From Episyrphus balteatus (taxonomy: Eukaryota; Arthropoda; Insecta; Diptera; Syrphidae), in assembly GCF_945859705.1 (NCBI RefSeq), contig NC_079134.1, positions 38,082,576 through 38,146,575 of the forward strand: a stretch of DNA of 64,000 bases, written 5' to 3'. Positions within the stretch are counted from its first letter, which is position 1, and the number at the start of each line of letters is the position of its first letter. The notes below the pieces were generated by a model. That model was not told where the DNA came from and did no database searches. It was given only the letters and a program-made list of their open reading frames with translations. Below, piece by piece: positions 1 through 12,275 of this stretch. The translations under genes and the position numbers were made by a program.

Positions 1-1239
1 CTGGAGTTAGTACCTTTTTACGCCCGTTTCCAAAAAAACGCACTTGGCCGTTGAATTCCAACGCGCCTTGTCGTTATGATGATGTAGGAAAAAAGACACA
101 AACAAAATATATGCAAGTGGATTGGTGGACCGCGAAGCGTTGCGTCGCGTCGCTAATTTATGCGTAGCAGATGAAGCTTTAATTTTATGTAACCACAAGG
201 GCATTTGTTCATTTGGAAGTGGAACATCGTATGACCACGGGGGGCCTAGTTTGGTGCAACGTAGTGGTGTTGGTTCGGTTCGGTTCGGTCCAGAGCCTGG
301 ACGATGATGATGGTCCAGCATCCAGAGAAGAGCCTGAGTGAGTTAACTTATCACAAAAATGGTGTAGATATTGGTTTGGCGATGGTGATGGTTAGCAGCC
401 ATGATGGCTTTGGCAACGCAACGATGACGATGGTGAGATGGCGAGAGCTAAACGATGCGATGGTGGAGTCGTTAAGTGGTTGCAGCCATCTCATCAACAT
501 GGTGCCGTTACATGACCTCATATCATCGGGACGGACGAGGACGGGACAAAAACCTGAATATTCTGTATCGTTGTTGTTATTGTCGTACGTCGTCGTCGTC
601 GCGTCTCACATGAGTATGTGGTCATGCAATTTTTTTCAACATTGAATGCGTCTCCATTGAAGCTGCAGCAGCAACAAACTTAGAATGCTGCATATTTTGT
701 CGGAATGTTTCTGCGAGCTGTGTTTTTATATTTTTTTTTTTGTCCTGTCCTGAGTATTGCATTTTAATCAAGTTTATTTGTGTTGGAATATGGATGGTTT
801 TTGTTGTTGTTGTTGTTGTTGTTAGAGGAGGGGGAAGGTTATTGCCATAGAATGAGTGCATAGTGGTCATAACCAGACGCACGCAAACGTTTTTAAATTG
901 TGATACGCAATAACTGTCATTGACTTCATGGATATTCAATAAATTTGTGATGCTGGTCTGGAAGTGGTTTTTCAATTAGACTTATCGATCTTGAACTTGA
1001 TTTTTAGCTATTTTATAATTTTTAATCATTTTTGTTGTAGAGTTGATTTTATTTAATCATTTTAATTGAGTGAATCTTGTTTCTTGAAAGTTCTTTGAAA
1101 GTCAAATCCAAGTTCATTTTATGTCAATCTTCAGTCTTCACTCAAAGCTAACAGATTTCAACACACTTGTTGGTTTCAGTTCCATTTAAGTCACTGTGGT
1201 TTCCCCCCCCCCCCTCAACCCCTCCGAGACTATATGAGG
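1..1239. other. Unique non-coding DNA
   Basis: No gene is recognised. The first 660 bases are richer in G+C than the rest and carry CGTCG-type runs, with cgtcgtcgtcgtcgcgtc near 586-604. Several short open frames overlap on both strands without any known motif, as expected of biased composition. A TTG triplet run lies at about 800-823. From 980 onward the DNA is plain A+T-rich. It could be intron or intergenic DNA; the sequence does not decide. Confidence 0.6.
800..823 (+). repeat. (TTG)n microsatellite
   Basis: About eight TTG (CAA on the other strand) triplets in a row, the opa-like triplet run common in fly genomes. The open frame on the other strand reads it as a threonine run, which is not evidence of coding. 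Confidence 0.9.
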
Positions 1240-1261
1240 AGAAACTTTTACTTGAAACGGA

Positions 1262-1440
1262 CAGAATCCCGAAATCCAAAATCCAGAAAGCCCAAACACC
1301 AGAAAACCCTAAATCCCGAAAACCCAAAATCCCGAAAAACCAAAATCCTGAAAACCCAGAATCCTGAAAACCCAAAATCCCGAAAGCTAAACATTCCGAA
1401 AACCCAAAATCTGGAAAAACAAATATACTGAAAGCCGTAA
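1262..1440 (+). repeat. Cryptic 16-base tandem repeat
   Basis: Units alternate aatcc(c/t)gaaaa and cccaaa with a period near 16 bases and many substitutions. All three forward frames stay open over parts of it and give lysine/proline/asparagine-rich peptides, which is an artefact of the repeat. Confidence 0.85.
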
Positions 1441-2325
1441 ATCCCTTAGACGTAGATATCACCGTGTTGCAAAAATGAGGTTTTAAAATATACGCGGGCG
1501 GAGAAGTATCACGTTTTGTAGAGCTAGTCGCACTGATTACGAAACGGTATTTAAAAAGTCCCTAACACCCCCAAAATCCGGAGTTAGGGGCAAAAAACGG
1601 TTTTTTTTTACCTTAACCCATTGAAAAAAATCTAGCTTCGTCAAATTTTCCCCATTTTCGATTTTTTTTACAATTTCTGATAGGAGATAAATAAACCTTT
1701 TCAACAATGTATAAAACATGTGACTCGGTTAAGCCACCTAGAATTTATAAGCCGTCAAAGTTCAAAAATTCCATTTTTTTCGTCATTTACCCAACTTCGA
1801 CATCAAATTAAAGTATATATTTTCACAACAACATGCTGTTTTAAAAGGATATTCTAAAATAATATTTATTTCCAAATCAAACGAGGTATTTTTAATGAAA
1901 ATCAGTTTAAAATTGGCTTAGAAAAAAAAATTTTCGATTTCAACCCAGATACAGAAATTCGAAAATGTTGTTTCGGCACGTAGTAGGATAACTTATGCGC
2001 CAGGATTTGCCGCCGGGTTTTTGTAGAGGAGTTCAATACAAACATTTTTTTCTTTGGGAGGGGTGTCTATCTCCCTCCGTTTAGGTGGGAGGGGCAGTTT
2101 TCAAAATAAAATTATTAAAACGAAAAAAAAATTATTAAAAAAACAACGGCAACACTTACAGTGATAAATGATACCATTTCCGAAAGGCAAAATTGTACAT
2201 TTAATTTAAATTTTCAAATCAATATATTATAACCAATAGTTTTTGAAATAATCGATTTCAAAGTTAAAAATATGCGAAAAAAATTGTTTTAAACTCATTT
2301 TATACTATTTTTGTCTAGACAATGA

Positions 2326-2571
2326 ATTTTAATAAAAAAAATTACTCACATAGATGGGTGAAAACTATATGTTTCTATGTCTTCTAATTTTTGAGAAAAT
2401 TGAAAAATTATTTTACCAGATTTTTCTTTTTTCAAAATATTTTTTGTTTTTATTGGTTTTTATTTTTCAATTTTCTCAAAAACTAGAAGACATAAAAACA
2501 TATAGTTTTCACCCATCGATAAGGAATCAATTGAGGCAGTTTTCTATGTGAGTAATTTTTTTTATTAAAAT
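2326..2571. repeat. Hairpin MITE-like inverted repeat
   Basis: The left arm (about 2326-2405) and right arm (about 2466-2571) are reverse complements. Both contain actatatgtttttatgtctt-type sequence, and the outermost parts read ttttaataaaaaaaattact and its complement. The right arm has a roughly 25-base extra stretch (2516-2545) that breaks the pairing. The loop is about 60 bases. No coding content. Confidence 0.8.
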
Positions 2572-2671
2572 TTCTTTATTTTTGGCGATTTTGAGTTTTC
2601 GGGATTCTGGATTTTCGGAATATGGGTTTTGTGGATTTTTTGATTCAAAGTGTCCGTCTCCCTAAAATATA

Positions 2672-4020
2672 ATGTAGATTTATCTTTCGAAATTGTATTG
2701 TTTGTTGAATTTAGAAGAAATGGTTAAAGTTCTAAAAATGCCAATTATGTACTCGTACTCCGCCTGTTTTAATATTAGGAAAAAATAAATTAGTCAGAGT
2801 GAGTTTAATTTCAAAAATTATTTTTGAAAAATCAATTAATTCTTTCATAGTGTTTTTTTTTTAAACAAATAAAAATACAAAAATTTTCGCAACAGAAAAA
2901 AACATATAAAAAAAGCTTTAACGGAATCAGTGCGTAGAAACTTTTGAATAATATGCTTGATGAATCGTCCTTAAAATTGCTTCTGATGATAACTATTGAA
3001 GCGAAATTAATAAACAAACAAAAAATAAAACTGAATTTGAACAAGATACGAATGAAAACACACAGACCACATCACAAACCAGTATTGAATACGAAATAAT
3101 TTCACATTCGAACGCAATTCGGGGGACAGGAGAGGGTGCGTTTTGTATTTGTGTACCTACAACGCGTATATCACCAAATTGAACATTTTGATTCATTAAT
3201 AAATATTTTATAAATTTTAACCAACAAACCCCTCTTTATTTCCCCTGACTCATATCATAAAATCATCTTTTTTGCCTTTTCTGATTGACTCTCTTCCTGC
3301 CAGCAAAGTTGTCAGAGCAAAATACAAACATAATCAACAACCTATAGCAATATTGCCAATTAAACTGCCTGAAAAATTTCATCTTCTATAAATAAAATCT
3401 GCCAGTTAATCAGGACCTCTCATGTCAACAATTAAAATTAACTTCGGTAATAAAAGGAAAGAAAACAATTATTATATCCTTTTCCTCTTTTTATACCACA
3501 CAGCTGCTTCATCCCGCCAAACCATATACCATCACACTGCGCTAGCTAACGTATATAGCCCTAGTTGTTGCTATTGGAAGCCAGAGGCATTTTTGCTATG
3601 TTGTTCCGTCACCGTCACCGTCACTATCATCTGTCAGTGCCTCATCACTTGCAAGCAGCACAGTTCAGTTGTTGTTGTTGTTGTAGACCATCAATGAAGT
3701 CAGAGAAAACAACGGACAGACAGACATCAAACTGGGAGAAAGATGAGATTGCCTCTAGTAAACAAACAGGCGTGAGCAATCAGTAATAAAAACCACAGCA
3801 GCATCAGTCTTTCCACGCACGGACAAACCGCATTATACAAAAGCCCATCTGTATCCCCTTCATTCAATTCCGGGATAAACCAGGCGCAAATATTTGGGAA
3901 GGTTAATAATGGAGGTGGCTATGGGGCCCCAAAGAAAATATGGATCAAGCATAAAGCTTCTTCAAAAAAAAGCTTTTAAATAAAATTTATAAGTCGAAAC
4001 CTAAAAACTTAATTTTACAG
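2672..4020. other. Unique A+T-rich DNA
   Basis: No gene or repeat family is recognised. Short simple runs occur: caccgtcaccgtcac near 3608 and a TTG run near 3670. Open frames of 60-90 codons here are low in complexity and lack motifs. Confidence 0.55.
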
Positions 4021-4189
4021 TCAATAAGTCCGTTTCCCAAAAAATTTAACAATGACTCGAAAGTCAACATTTAGACCGATAGTTAATTTTTTAGTCTTGA
4101 CATACTTGATAAAGTGTTTCCACTAGTCCCAACGTGAAGCAGGAACAAATTTAGGACATTTCTCCCCACGTGTCGAGTTGGGGTCAAAA

Positions 4190-4510
4190 TCCGAACCGAA
4201 ATTCCGAAAACACACAAAATCCCCAAAATCAAAATTTTCTGAAATGTCGAAATCCAGAAAATAAAAAATCCAAAATCCCGAAAGCCCATAATCACCAAAA
4301 CTTAAAATCAAGAAAACCCAAAGACCTAAAAATCCAGAATTCTGAAAAACCCAAAATGCCGATTGGTAGGTATACATATTATATTTGTCTCATTTTCGGG
4401 TTTTTGGCCTCTTATGGACTCTGGGTTTTCTGGGTTATAAGTTTGCGGGATTTTAAATTTTCCAGATTTTGGGTTTTTTTTGGATTCAGAATATTGGGAT
4501 TTAGCCCATC
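4190..4510. repeat. Inverted pair of the cryptic 16-base repeat
   Basis: From 4190 to 4362 the DNA repeats units like aaaatcccgaaagccca. From 4390 to 4502 it carries the reverse complement (gggttttctggg, ccagattttgggtttt). The two halves face each other around 4370 and could fold back. The motif is that of the arrays at 1262 and 2590, so it is one dispersed family. Long open frames on both strands through this stretch are repeat artefacts. Confidence 0.7.
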
Positions 4511-4559
4511 TACCCACACTTCCCAAAAGCGGAGAAAACTATTTTAACCAAGGGAGAAT

Positions 4560-5525
4560 TTTGACATTTCCAAACAATTATTTGTTAGCCTTTTAATTTT
4601 GACAAAACTTTCAACAGTTGAAAGACACAATCAACCTTTTTGAAATTGCGGGAAAGGAGTGGAGTTTAATGTGATATCTCACACTCCATCTCTGCATGTT
4701 AATATCCCCAACTATGCTTTCTATAAACTAATCAGTGATCATAATTTAGTAGCAATCACAAATTTTGGAATGTTCCGAAAGCATTCTTAAATTGCATTTT
4801 CTCCAAATTTGAAGGTCAGATGAGGCAAGTTCTACCTTTATACAATTTTTAGAGAGTATCCAGATAATATAATTGTTCGCATTACTCAGCGGGAATAATA
4901 AAATTCAGAAGAAAATAACGGCTGGGGTACCACAAGTTAGTGTTATATGTCCCATTTTGTACCTTTTTACGATTAACATATCGAATATTAAATTATTGTA
5001 AAATGCTGTAAATAATATCAAATAGAAAAATAGTAGAAATTTTTTTACAAGACATATTAAGTGTGCCATTTGCGAAGAACTCAACCTGTAGCTTTGGTGC
5101 GGTGAACCCTTTGAAAATCAAGTACCTACTTATAGAAACTTTCACCGGAAAGTTACCTAACACGTAACACAACTTTGACAAAGATTAGTAGCTAGATAGA
5201 TTCCATCTAAACTTGGTTGTAATCGTAAGAAGGAGGTGGTTCAAGTGAGGTCGGCATCACGTAATAATTTTGTTTCTATAAAATTATGCTTCCGTAAAGC
5301 TTTATAGAAGCAGAAGAATTGAAAGATGAAGCCGTCCCTTAAATTTTCTGCACAGTCTGTACAACCAATCGACACAGTTTTACTCAACTTGCCTGTATAG
5401 GTGCTGCCATAAGTGGCCTTGATATCAATAAATAGGTCATGTTTTTTTTTTTGCCAAAATCCGTAATGTGAATATTTGGTTTATGGAGTTCTTTTCTAAT
5501 ACAATATCCACGCCCCTGTTTTAAT
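4560..5525. other. Unique A+T-rich DNA
   Basis: Nothing is recognised here: no open frame above 62 codons, no inverted repeat seen and no simple repeat of note. Confidence 0.5.
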
Positions 5526-5529
5526 TCAA

Positions 5530-5857
5530 GATTAGGGGTGTGCTAAAGAGCGATTTTTAAAGAGCTGTGATAGCAGTGACCAGCATATACAAAGAACATC
5601 TATTAATAGCTGCTACTTAATCACTCTTTAAATAGCAGTTTACTCATTAAATTTCTTGCTGATTTGATTCAAAATATGAAAAAGAAAAAGAAAAGATTAG
5701 GAGTGTGCTAAAGAGCGATTTTTAAAGAGCTGTGATAACAGTGACCAGCATATACAAAGAACATCTATTAATAGCTGCTACTTAATCACTCTTTAAATAG
5801 CAGTTTACGCTGAAAACTACACTGAAAATTTCTTGCTGATTTGATTCAAAATATGGA
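5530..5857 (+). repeat. Tandem duplication of a 165-bp unit
   Basis: Two adjacent copies (5530-5694 and 5695-5857) both begin gattagg(g/a)gtgtgctaaaga, run through an identical central block (agcatatacaaagaacatct) and end in cttgctgatttgattcaaaa. They differ by a few substitutions and a short indel before the last block. The high similarity suggests a fairly recent duplication. No coding potential. Confidence 0.9.
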
Positions 5858-5957
5858 ATACAAAAAAAAAATAAAAATAAAATTACTATTTTCGAAATTT
5901 TTAATATGAAATAACTCCTTGAATGCCCGCATTAAAACAATAGTATTCCTTCATCAT

Positions 5958-6517
5958 CAGGGTTCGGAGTTTACTTCGATCGAAGTAGATTTACTTCGAT
6001 TTTGGGAAAAAAATAAAATCTACTTCAATACTTCTCTTTTTCAGGATCTACTTCTATTTCTTGATTGAAAAATATTTTTCAAATAATAAATTTAGAGAAA
6101 GGGATTTAACTTCAATTTTAAATCTGGTCGAGGCATTGAGAAATAAATCTCAACTGAAATCTCAAATGATGAATGGAGGTCAATTATTCTTCGAATTCAA
6201 GATATAAATAAAGTTTATCAAAGTAATTTTGACTGATTTTGGAGAATTCCTGATCAAAAATTTGTTAGATTAGGCTGAATTAACCGTTTTACCCCAAAGC
6301 ACCATTACAACCACTAGATGAGAAAGGTTTTTTTGGAAAAGATCATAATAAAAAAAGTAAAGAAAAATAATTTTGTTGAAAAATAATTTTTTTAGAATAA
6401 ATTTTTGTAAATAAATGTTCTGAAAGTTTAATTTTGAAATCTACTTCCGAAATTTGGGATCTACTTCACTTTTTTTCAAATTTGCTTCGAAATTTTGAAA
6501 CTGAAGTCCGAACCCTG
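5958..6517. mobile_element. Complete hAT-type MITE with 8-bp target duplication
   Basis: The element begins cagggttcgga and ends tccgaaccctg, a perfect 11-base terminal inverted repeat of the CAGGG type used by hAT elements. It is flanked on both sides by the identical octamer ttcatcat (5950-5957 and 6518-6525), the duplication length made by hAT transposases. The 560-base interior repeats acttcga and tctacttc motifs near both ends, probably subterminal transposase-binding repeats, and encodes nothing. It is non-autonomous. Confidence 0.9.
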
Positions 6518-6525
6518 TTCATCAT

Positions 6526-8150
6526 CATTGGAAAATTTCTCTTTTCATATTGAATGAAATCATTTGATGTGAAAAGCAGAATGCTCACAAAAGAGCAGCG
6601 AGTTTACAGAGAACAGAGAGCAGTTTTGCTTAAAATCCTTATGATGATCAAAGAACATTTTAAATGTTAATCATTGTATAAGAAAAAAAACAGAACACAG
6701 CAATTTGGATTGGGTTGGATTTTTGTAAGTCTGAGGACTGAGCAGTGAGCAGCTATATTGAAGACCAATCGCAAATGTTCTCTGCTCAGTGAAAAAGCAG
6801 AGTGATTGAAAGAAATTACCGCAATAACAGCCTCAGCTCTATTAAGGATGAGTCGGTACATGCTCATTATCGTGTCATTTCTTGTTGCATTAAGCACTTT
6901 AGAATGGATTTCGAATGATCTTAATTCTAAAAAAAAATTCTATGTTTGGATGCAAATAACTAAGGTACCAGACCTCCTCCGCTAGGTTCGCCTTTATATT
7001 TGCTTGATACTTACATTGATTTCCAGGTTCACTTACCTATTGATTTTCTGGATTCATTCATTGATTTGCCTTTTTCGTTCGCTAATTACAGAGGTCAACA
7101 TGAAATTTGTGCTTGGGTTGTGACTATAAAATTATGATAGATATATTGATTCTCATCTGGAAAACATTTTTTATTTTTTTTTTTTATTTGCTTTTGAATT
7201 CAGCAGAGCAATTTCCAGTATTCAAGAAAATCTGTCTTTTACAAAAATTGTCGTGCGTAATTTTGGCAAAAACTCGAGAACGTCTTAACCGATTTGGCTG
7301 AAAAAATCAAAACAAATCAGGAATCAGTAGCCAAACTAGTTTATATTGAAATTCTTTATTTATTGAAAAATTAAATTAATTTGTTTGCATAGTATTTTTA
7401 TTATTTTGTTGCATATGCAAACGAAATGTGCTGACAGGCCAACTTTAGATATTTCAGAAATTGGTAACTTGTGCATCCCAAATCCTTGAGGTTTTCGATT
7501 AAATATGCAGTTTTTGTGAAATTTCGAAAAATCCCTACTTTGCAACAGTATTTTGGTTCCTCTGCCCATAATTGATTTTTTTTTTTACGATTCTTTCACT
7601 TAAACATTGCCTAAAAATAAGAAACAATTAATTAATAAAAATATTTTTTATTAAAGCCATTTTTCTTCAAATTAATTAACAGTTCCAAGTTTCATAAAAA
7701 CTTAATTTCTTACTTTTATTTCAAAATAACAAGACGAATCGTATTTGCATAGTGTGACTCTGGTTTATTATTTTTAAAATATGCCCCGGCATTGCAATTT
7801 TCAAAAAAGTATAAAAGTTTCCAAAGTTGAAGTTAGATAAAAAAATATTACAGTTTTAACTCAACAAAACGGAGGTTTTCAGACCAAAAAAGCCTTTTAT
7901 TCAACATAACTTTTTTCTAATGATTTAAGTCGAATAAAGTGCTTTAGCAAAAATGTAGAACTTTAAATTATCTACATTTTATAGCTTCACAGTTTTTTTT
8001 GTACAATGCACGGTTCTTGCACTATATGTAGCTCATAAAACTAGAGTTAGGCTCACATTGTATGAAAATTGTATTTTTGCTTCCAACACTACAAAAGCAT
8101 ATCTTAGGAGGGGAAAGGGTGATTATCTATTGTTTTGGTTTACCATGAAC
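6526..8150. other. Unique A+T-rich DNA
   Basis: No gene, family or palindrome is recognised. The short frames here (up to 76 codons) contain homopolymer-derived stretches and no motif. Confidence 0.5.
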
Positions 8151-8217
8151 CCAAAAAGTGCAAATTAAACTCAAGCACAAAAAATATTTTGATTTTTGTC
8201 GACCTGTGTTATTGACA

Positions 8218-8341
8218 GGTTCACCTGTGGATTTGCTAGGTCCGTCTTTTGACTTACTACTGGGTGATTTACCGAAGTCGTCTGTTAATCTATCAGATTC
8301 GCTTGTTAATTTACCATTTCCACCTGTTGATTTGCTGGTTT
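8218..8341 (+). repeat. Degenerate 21-bp minisatellite
   Basis: About six units of 21 bases follow the pattern (g)gtycacctgttgatttgcta, with positions such as gttgattt (gttaattt, tttgactt) conserved. One unit near 8263 is disturbed. Because 21 is a multiple of three, both strands stay open and translate as seven-residue repeats (serine/lysine/glycine-rich on the minus strand). The reading frame is a consequence of the period and is not evidence of a gene. Confidence 0.65.
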
Positions 8342-8344
8342 CCA

Positions 8345-10660
8345 GATTTTCTCTTCGATTAATCACAATCACAGTTAAAAATCACAGTGAATCACAGTCA
8401 CTATTCTACCTGTGATTGCAAAATCACATTTCCACTACTTCTACCATTATCGTTTTGTGTGTTTAATAGCTGATCAATTTGGAAACCAATTACGTATAAT
8501 TATCTTCCCCCTCCTTCGAATAAAAATTAAGATACGTCCCTGTCAGACATGTCCCTATCCACCCATCACCCACTATAATAATACACACGCATAACAATCA
8601 ACAAGAAAATGCGAAAGGATATGATGGCAGGAAAATTATGTTCATTGTGCTTGTGCTGAAGCTGTATAGTTGTTGTTGTCCCCTCCAAATGATTTTTCAT
8701 TTTTTTTCACCTCCTCTGTTCTCTGGTCGTCGGGTATCGAGGGTAAACATTTTATGTTCCCGCTATATAAACCCGCCTTTCACTGCACCGCCCTCCTTAC
8801 TCACTTCAACACTCGACTCTGATTGTTTGTTAACAAAACAAGGACTCGACTTTTGGGTGGCGATTCATTTATTTTTTTTTTTTTGTTTTTTTTTTTTTTT
8901 TTTTTTATGATCGCATGGTAAATTATCCTTCGAACCAATAATTGTCCATCTGTCGGTCGGTTGGTATGAAAGAGACAGAGGAGGTCAATCGATTTCGACG
9001 CCTATAAAAGATGAAATTACTTTAGCGTGATGTAGTTTTACGTACCTATTTGGTACCTATTTGTATTAAAGTTGTGGTTGTAAATAATTTCCACTCCCTC
9101 CAGCGCCCTCTACCTTTTTATCATAAAACCACACAAACTATAAACGTTGTCATTCTTAATGAGTCAATTACGACAAAAGGAACAACGACAAAAATAACAA
9201 CAGACACTCAGTTCCATCAACACACAAACACACCGACACAAGCAAAAAACATTATATCCTGACAAATTTAATCAGCCAAAGTTACCGTAATATCTTTGGT
9301 GCGTTATAGAAATGAGAATTATACGTCAACTGGAAAATACAATTAAAATTATTGAATTATTCAGGATTGTCGATTAAAATTCACGGCACCCGAACGAGAA
9401 ATAACCGATAGCGTGGCAAAGTGAGTCCTGGCGAGTCCTTTCTACCAGAAATTCATTCTATATAATAAAAAAATAAAAAAAAAAAAAAAAAACAAAAAGT
9501 AAATTAAATAAATTGCCTATAATTATAGGTGCGTGGATTTAATGCGCGCCAAGGATTACCTACAAACTATATCCTGCCTATATAGAAAATGATTTATTTT
9601 GTCCAAATGTGATTGCTTTTGAGGACTCAAGGACTCGGGACATGAATGTGGACTAATTTGTGAATAGTTTCATAAAATTGAAACAGGATCAGGCAGGACG
9701 ACCGACAGACGGGACATACACAGGACAGATCCACATGTATGCAATTTAAACAGACAGAAAGAGGTCAAAAGATATAATAATGTTGGTAGTGTTGTTGTTG
9801 TAATAAAATGACAAACCCTTTTTGGTTTTTGTATAATGGTCATACTGTTTTGATTTTGATCATTGCTCTTCACCGCACACGACCATCAGTCCATCTCATC
9901 TCCTACCTCCCCTATATTGAACAATTTACTTAATCGAAGGTGTGTGTAAAAATAAAATCTGTGTCACCGTTGCAAAATTGTGGCGAATTTGTCAGTTGGA
10001 ACAATACCATCGATTGCTGGACAATTAGTGGGAATTACAGGCAATAATGTTCAAATTGCATATTAATGATGGTGTGGTAGAGAATCTACCACGACACTGT
10101 CACCAAAATCGACACACATAAAAAAAAAGAAATAACTTTTACAAAAAATATATAAAATCAATGACAATTTATGTAATTTTTTTTTTTTTTTTGGTTGGTT
10201 GGTTGGTTGGGAAGTTGAGGTAGGTTTTTTAAGTGGAAGGGAATTTTCAAGTGGCGCATTGAGTTTGGGCGTGTGTTGGGTGTTTTATTTTCTTTAATTT
10301 TGCATTTTATTAATAAAAAAATAAATAAATTGATTAAAAGGGAGTGAGGTTTAGGGAAAATAGGTGGGCTTTTTAATAGTAGACCTAGGTGCATACTGAT
10401 TTTTAATTTGAATAAAAGTAATGAGTAAGCCTGGAAATTCGATATTTCGTTAGAGAAAATCGAGAAATATCAGATATGTAGAGTCTTTTGTGATAAGTGT
10501 GTGCGTTAGGCTGTGCCATTTTGAGGCAACTTTCGTTTGTCAAATAAAAAACAGGCTCAATATTTTCGAAAATATGAAGCAAATACATAGTCTCTCAAAA
10601 AATGAGCTCTTAATATAAATATTTAGTGGTGCCTTTTTCTAATTTTCTATTTTCTAATAT
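8345..10660. other. Unique DNA with simple repeats
   Basis: No gene is recognised. It holds a poly-T tract (8870-8906), a poly-A tract (about 9468-9494) and a TTGG run (10191-10210). A TATA-like ctatataaac at 8761 is followed by a relatively G+C-rich stretch. No initiator or open frame supports a promoter call. Confidence 0.5.
10191..10210 (+). repeat. (TTGG)n microsatellite
   Basis: Five TTGG tetramers directly follow a poly-T run. Confidence 0.9.
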
Positions 10661-10677
10661 TTCTAATTTTACAATAA

Positions 10678-10843
10678 GGCATTGTAAAAATTAACAGTAA
10701 TATTATTCTTATATAGTAAATTTATTTTTTTAAGTTTGAATAACTTCAAATGGGTTCACTCTATGAAAAAATTTCTAAGAGATATTTTGTAGAGCGCTCA
10801 ATTTACTATAAGAATAATATTGCAGCTAATTTTTACAATGCCA
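10678..10843. repeat. Short palindromic MITE-like element
   Basis: The left end ggcattgtaaaaattaacag continues through attattcttatatagtaaat. The right end is its reverse complement with few changes (atttactataagaataatattgcag and tttttacaatgcc). Arms are about 42 bases around an 80-base loop. It abuts the 5' edge of the first A-family copy at 10846. Related ends (gcattgtaaaaattt) occur inside A-family copies near 11991 and 16404. Confidence 0.75.
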
Positions 10844-10845
10844 TG

Positions 10846-12275
10846 TATGACGAAATGATGATTTTGGGCAAGGGAAATTTTTTTGGCAATTCTTAAGGTG
10901 CCAAGTGAAAGGTGCGGGAAAAAAAATTATGCGTCTAATACGGATTTTCTTCCAACATTCTGCGTTTCGAAACATGAATTTTTGAAAAACACCTTGTTTT
11001 TTAGGGGTGTTTTTGGATAGTTTTTGATTTTTAGCTTTTTTTTGGAGCGATCAAAATATCTCAATCTTAAAGGACATGTAGGTTTTTGCCTTATGCATAC
11101 ATGTGCAAAAAATTGGAATCGTTTAGTGAGTTTTTTGACTGAATAACAGAAGAAACAAGTTTAAAAAAAAACACGTTTTTTGACCGTTTTTAACCGATTT
11201 TCATCGTTTTTTATTTTTGTCTTTTTTTCTTAAATAGATACAGGAAAAAAGTATATAGAGTAATGATAGACCATGACCACGACTTTATGTGTGCGAAGTT
11301 TCAATCATTGTTTTAAACACAATTTTGAGATAACGGTAAAAAAAATTTAAGAATTCAACAGGTTATAACTTTTGACCAAGAGCAGATAGAAATTTTATTA
11401 AACTTTTATGAGCATCCTGATACAATTACCTTTCATTTGATATATCACATATAACGGTAGACTAACTACAAGCTACATAATGTTAAATCAAGCAACTTGC
11501 GAAAAACCTCAAAATACCAGTGGAGATCTGTTGTACCGTAATCTCAGTCTGGAAATTCAACATGGTTGACTTTAAAAAATTCTAACTTTTCTTGTAGGCA
11601 TCTTTGAAATGAGATTGATACGTCATATGAAAGGTTAAATAATAAGCTTTCACATGGTATATATTTTGTATAGGCTGTCAAACAAAAAAATTGATTCCAT
11701 AGCGTGAGAACATAAAAATAAATGTTTTTTTGCTTTTTTTAATGAAATTTGATCGAGTTCAAAAAATTCTAGCTCTTTTTCTAGATGTCTCATAGACCTG
11801 ATCGATATATGTATATATATTTTGAGCTAAGACAATAAGCTTTCAGATGGTATAAAATTTTGTATAGGTTGTTAGGAAAAAAATGGAATTAATGACGTGA
11901 GAAGATAAAAATTCATGTTTGTTTTTGCTTTTTTTGATGAAAAATGAAAATGATTGTTTTCAATAAATTATTTTTATACTTTTTGCGCATTGTAAAAATT
12001 TTAAAATAGTTTTATTCTTAAGAAGAAATACGAAGAAATACTTGGCTATTAAATTGCATATTTTTTTTTTTTGTAAGCTTTTAAAATAAAAAAATAATTA
12101 ATGTAATGAGAAAATAAAAAAAGTTATTTTTTTTTAGCTTTTTCTTGTAAATTATGATTGTTTGAAATAAGTAAACCCTTCAATTGACTCATTTTAAACA
12201 AAAGCACACAACCTGTTGTCTGACGATGTTATCACGTAAAATCATCGTCCGTAAACCGGCTTTACAGACAACCTC
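10846..12275 (+). mobile_element. Family A copy 1 (Helentron/HINE-like, 5'-truncated)
   Basis: It shares long collinear blocks with copies at 13998, 22938, 59024 and 63264, for example gagataacggtaaaa, ttcaacaggttataactttt, caagctaca.aatgttaa and cctttcatttg. The 3' end carries gttatcacgt (12226-12235) and the stem-loop gtccgtaaaccggctttacagac (arms 12248-12256 and 12262-12270), followed by aacctcttttttt. The true 5' end (acgtgataac) is missing and a palindromic MITE sits there. It encodes no protein. The HINE assignment comes from the subterminal inverted repeat plus the 3' stem-loop. Confidence 0.7.

Larger units (their letters stand above)
1246..2664. mobile_element. Putative foldback unit with cryptic 16-base repeats at both ends
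   Basis: From 1262 to 1440 an imperfect tandem array of units like aaatcccgaaaaccca runs about eleven times. At 2590-2640 the reverse complement of the same motif appears (ttttcgggattctgg). Outside both arrays lies a shared cggaca block at equivalent distance (1257-1262 and, inverted, near 2650), so the two arrays behave as imperfect inverted ends of a 1.4-kb unit. The interior is A+T-rich, has no convincing protein and contains a separate hairpin (2326-2571). No target duplication is clear, so the boundaries are approximate and an independent origin of the two arrays is possible. Confidence 0.45.

Noticed and set aside
304..645. 113-codon plus-strand open frame near the left edge
   Set aside because: It overlaps equally long frames on the other strand, its composition follows local trinucleotide runs, and no domain or start context supports it.
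1148..1462. Glycine/phenylalanine-rich 104-codon frame opposite the cryptic repeat
   Set aside because: It is the reverse reading of the 16-base tandem repeat; the other frames are open as well.
8758..8830. TATA-box promoter (ctatataaac)
   Set aside because: A single A+T motif in A+T-rich DNA without an initiator, downstream element or open reading frame.
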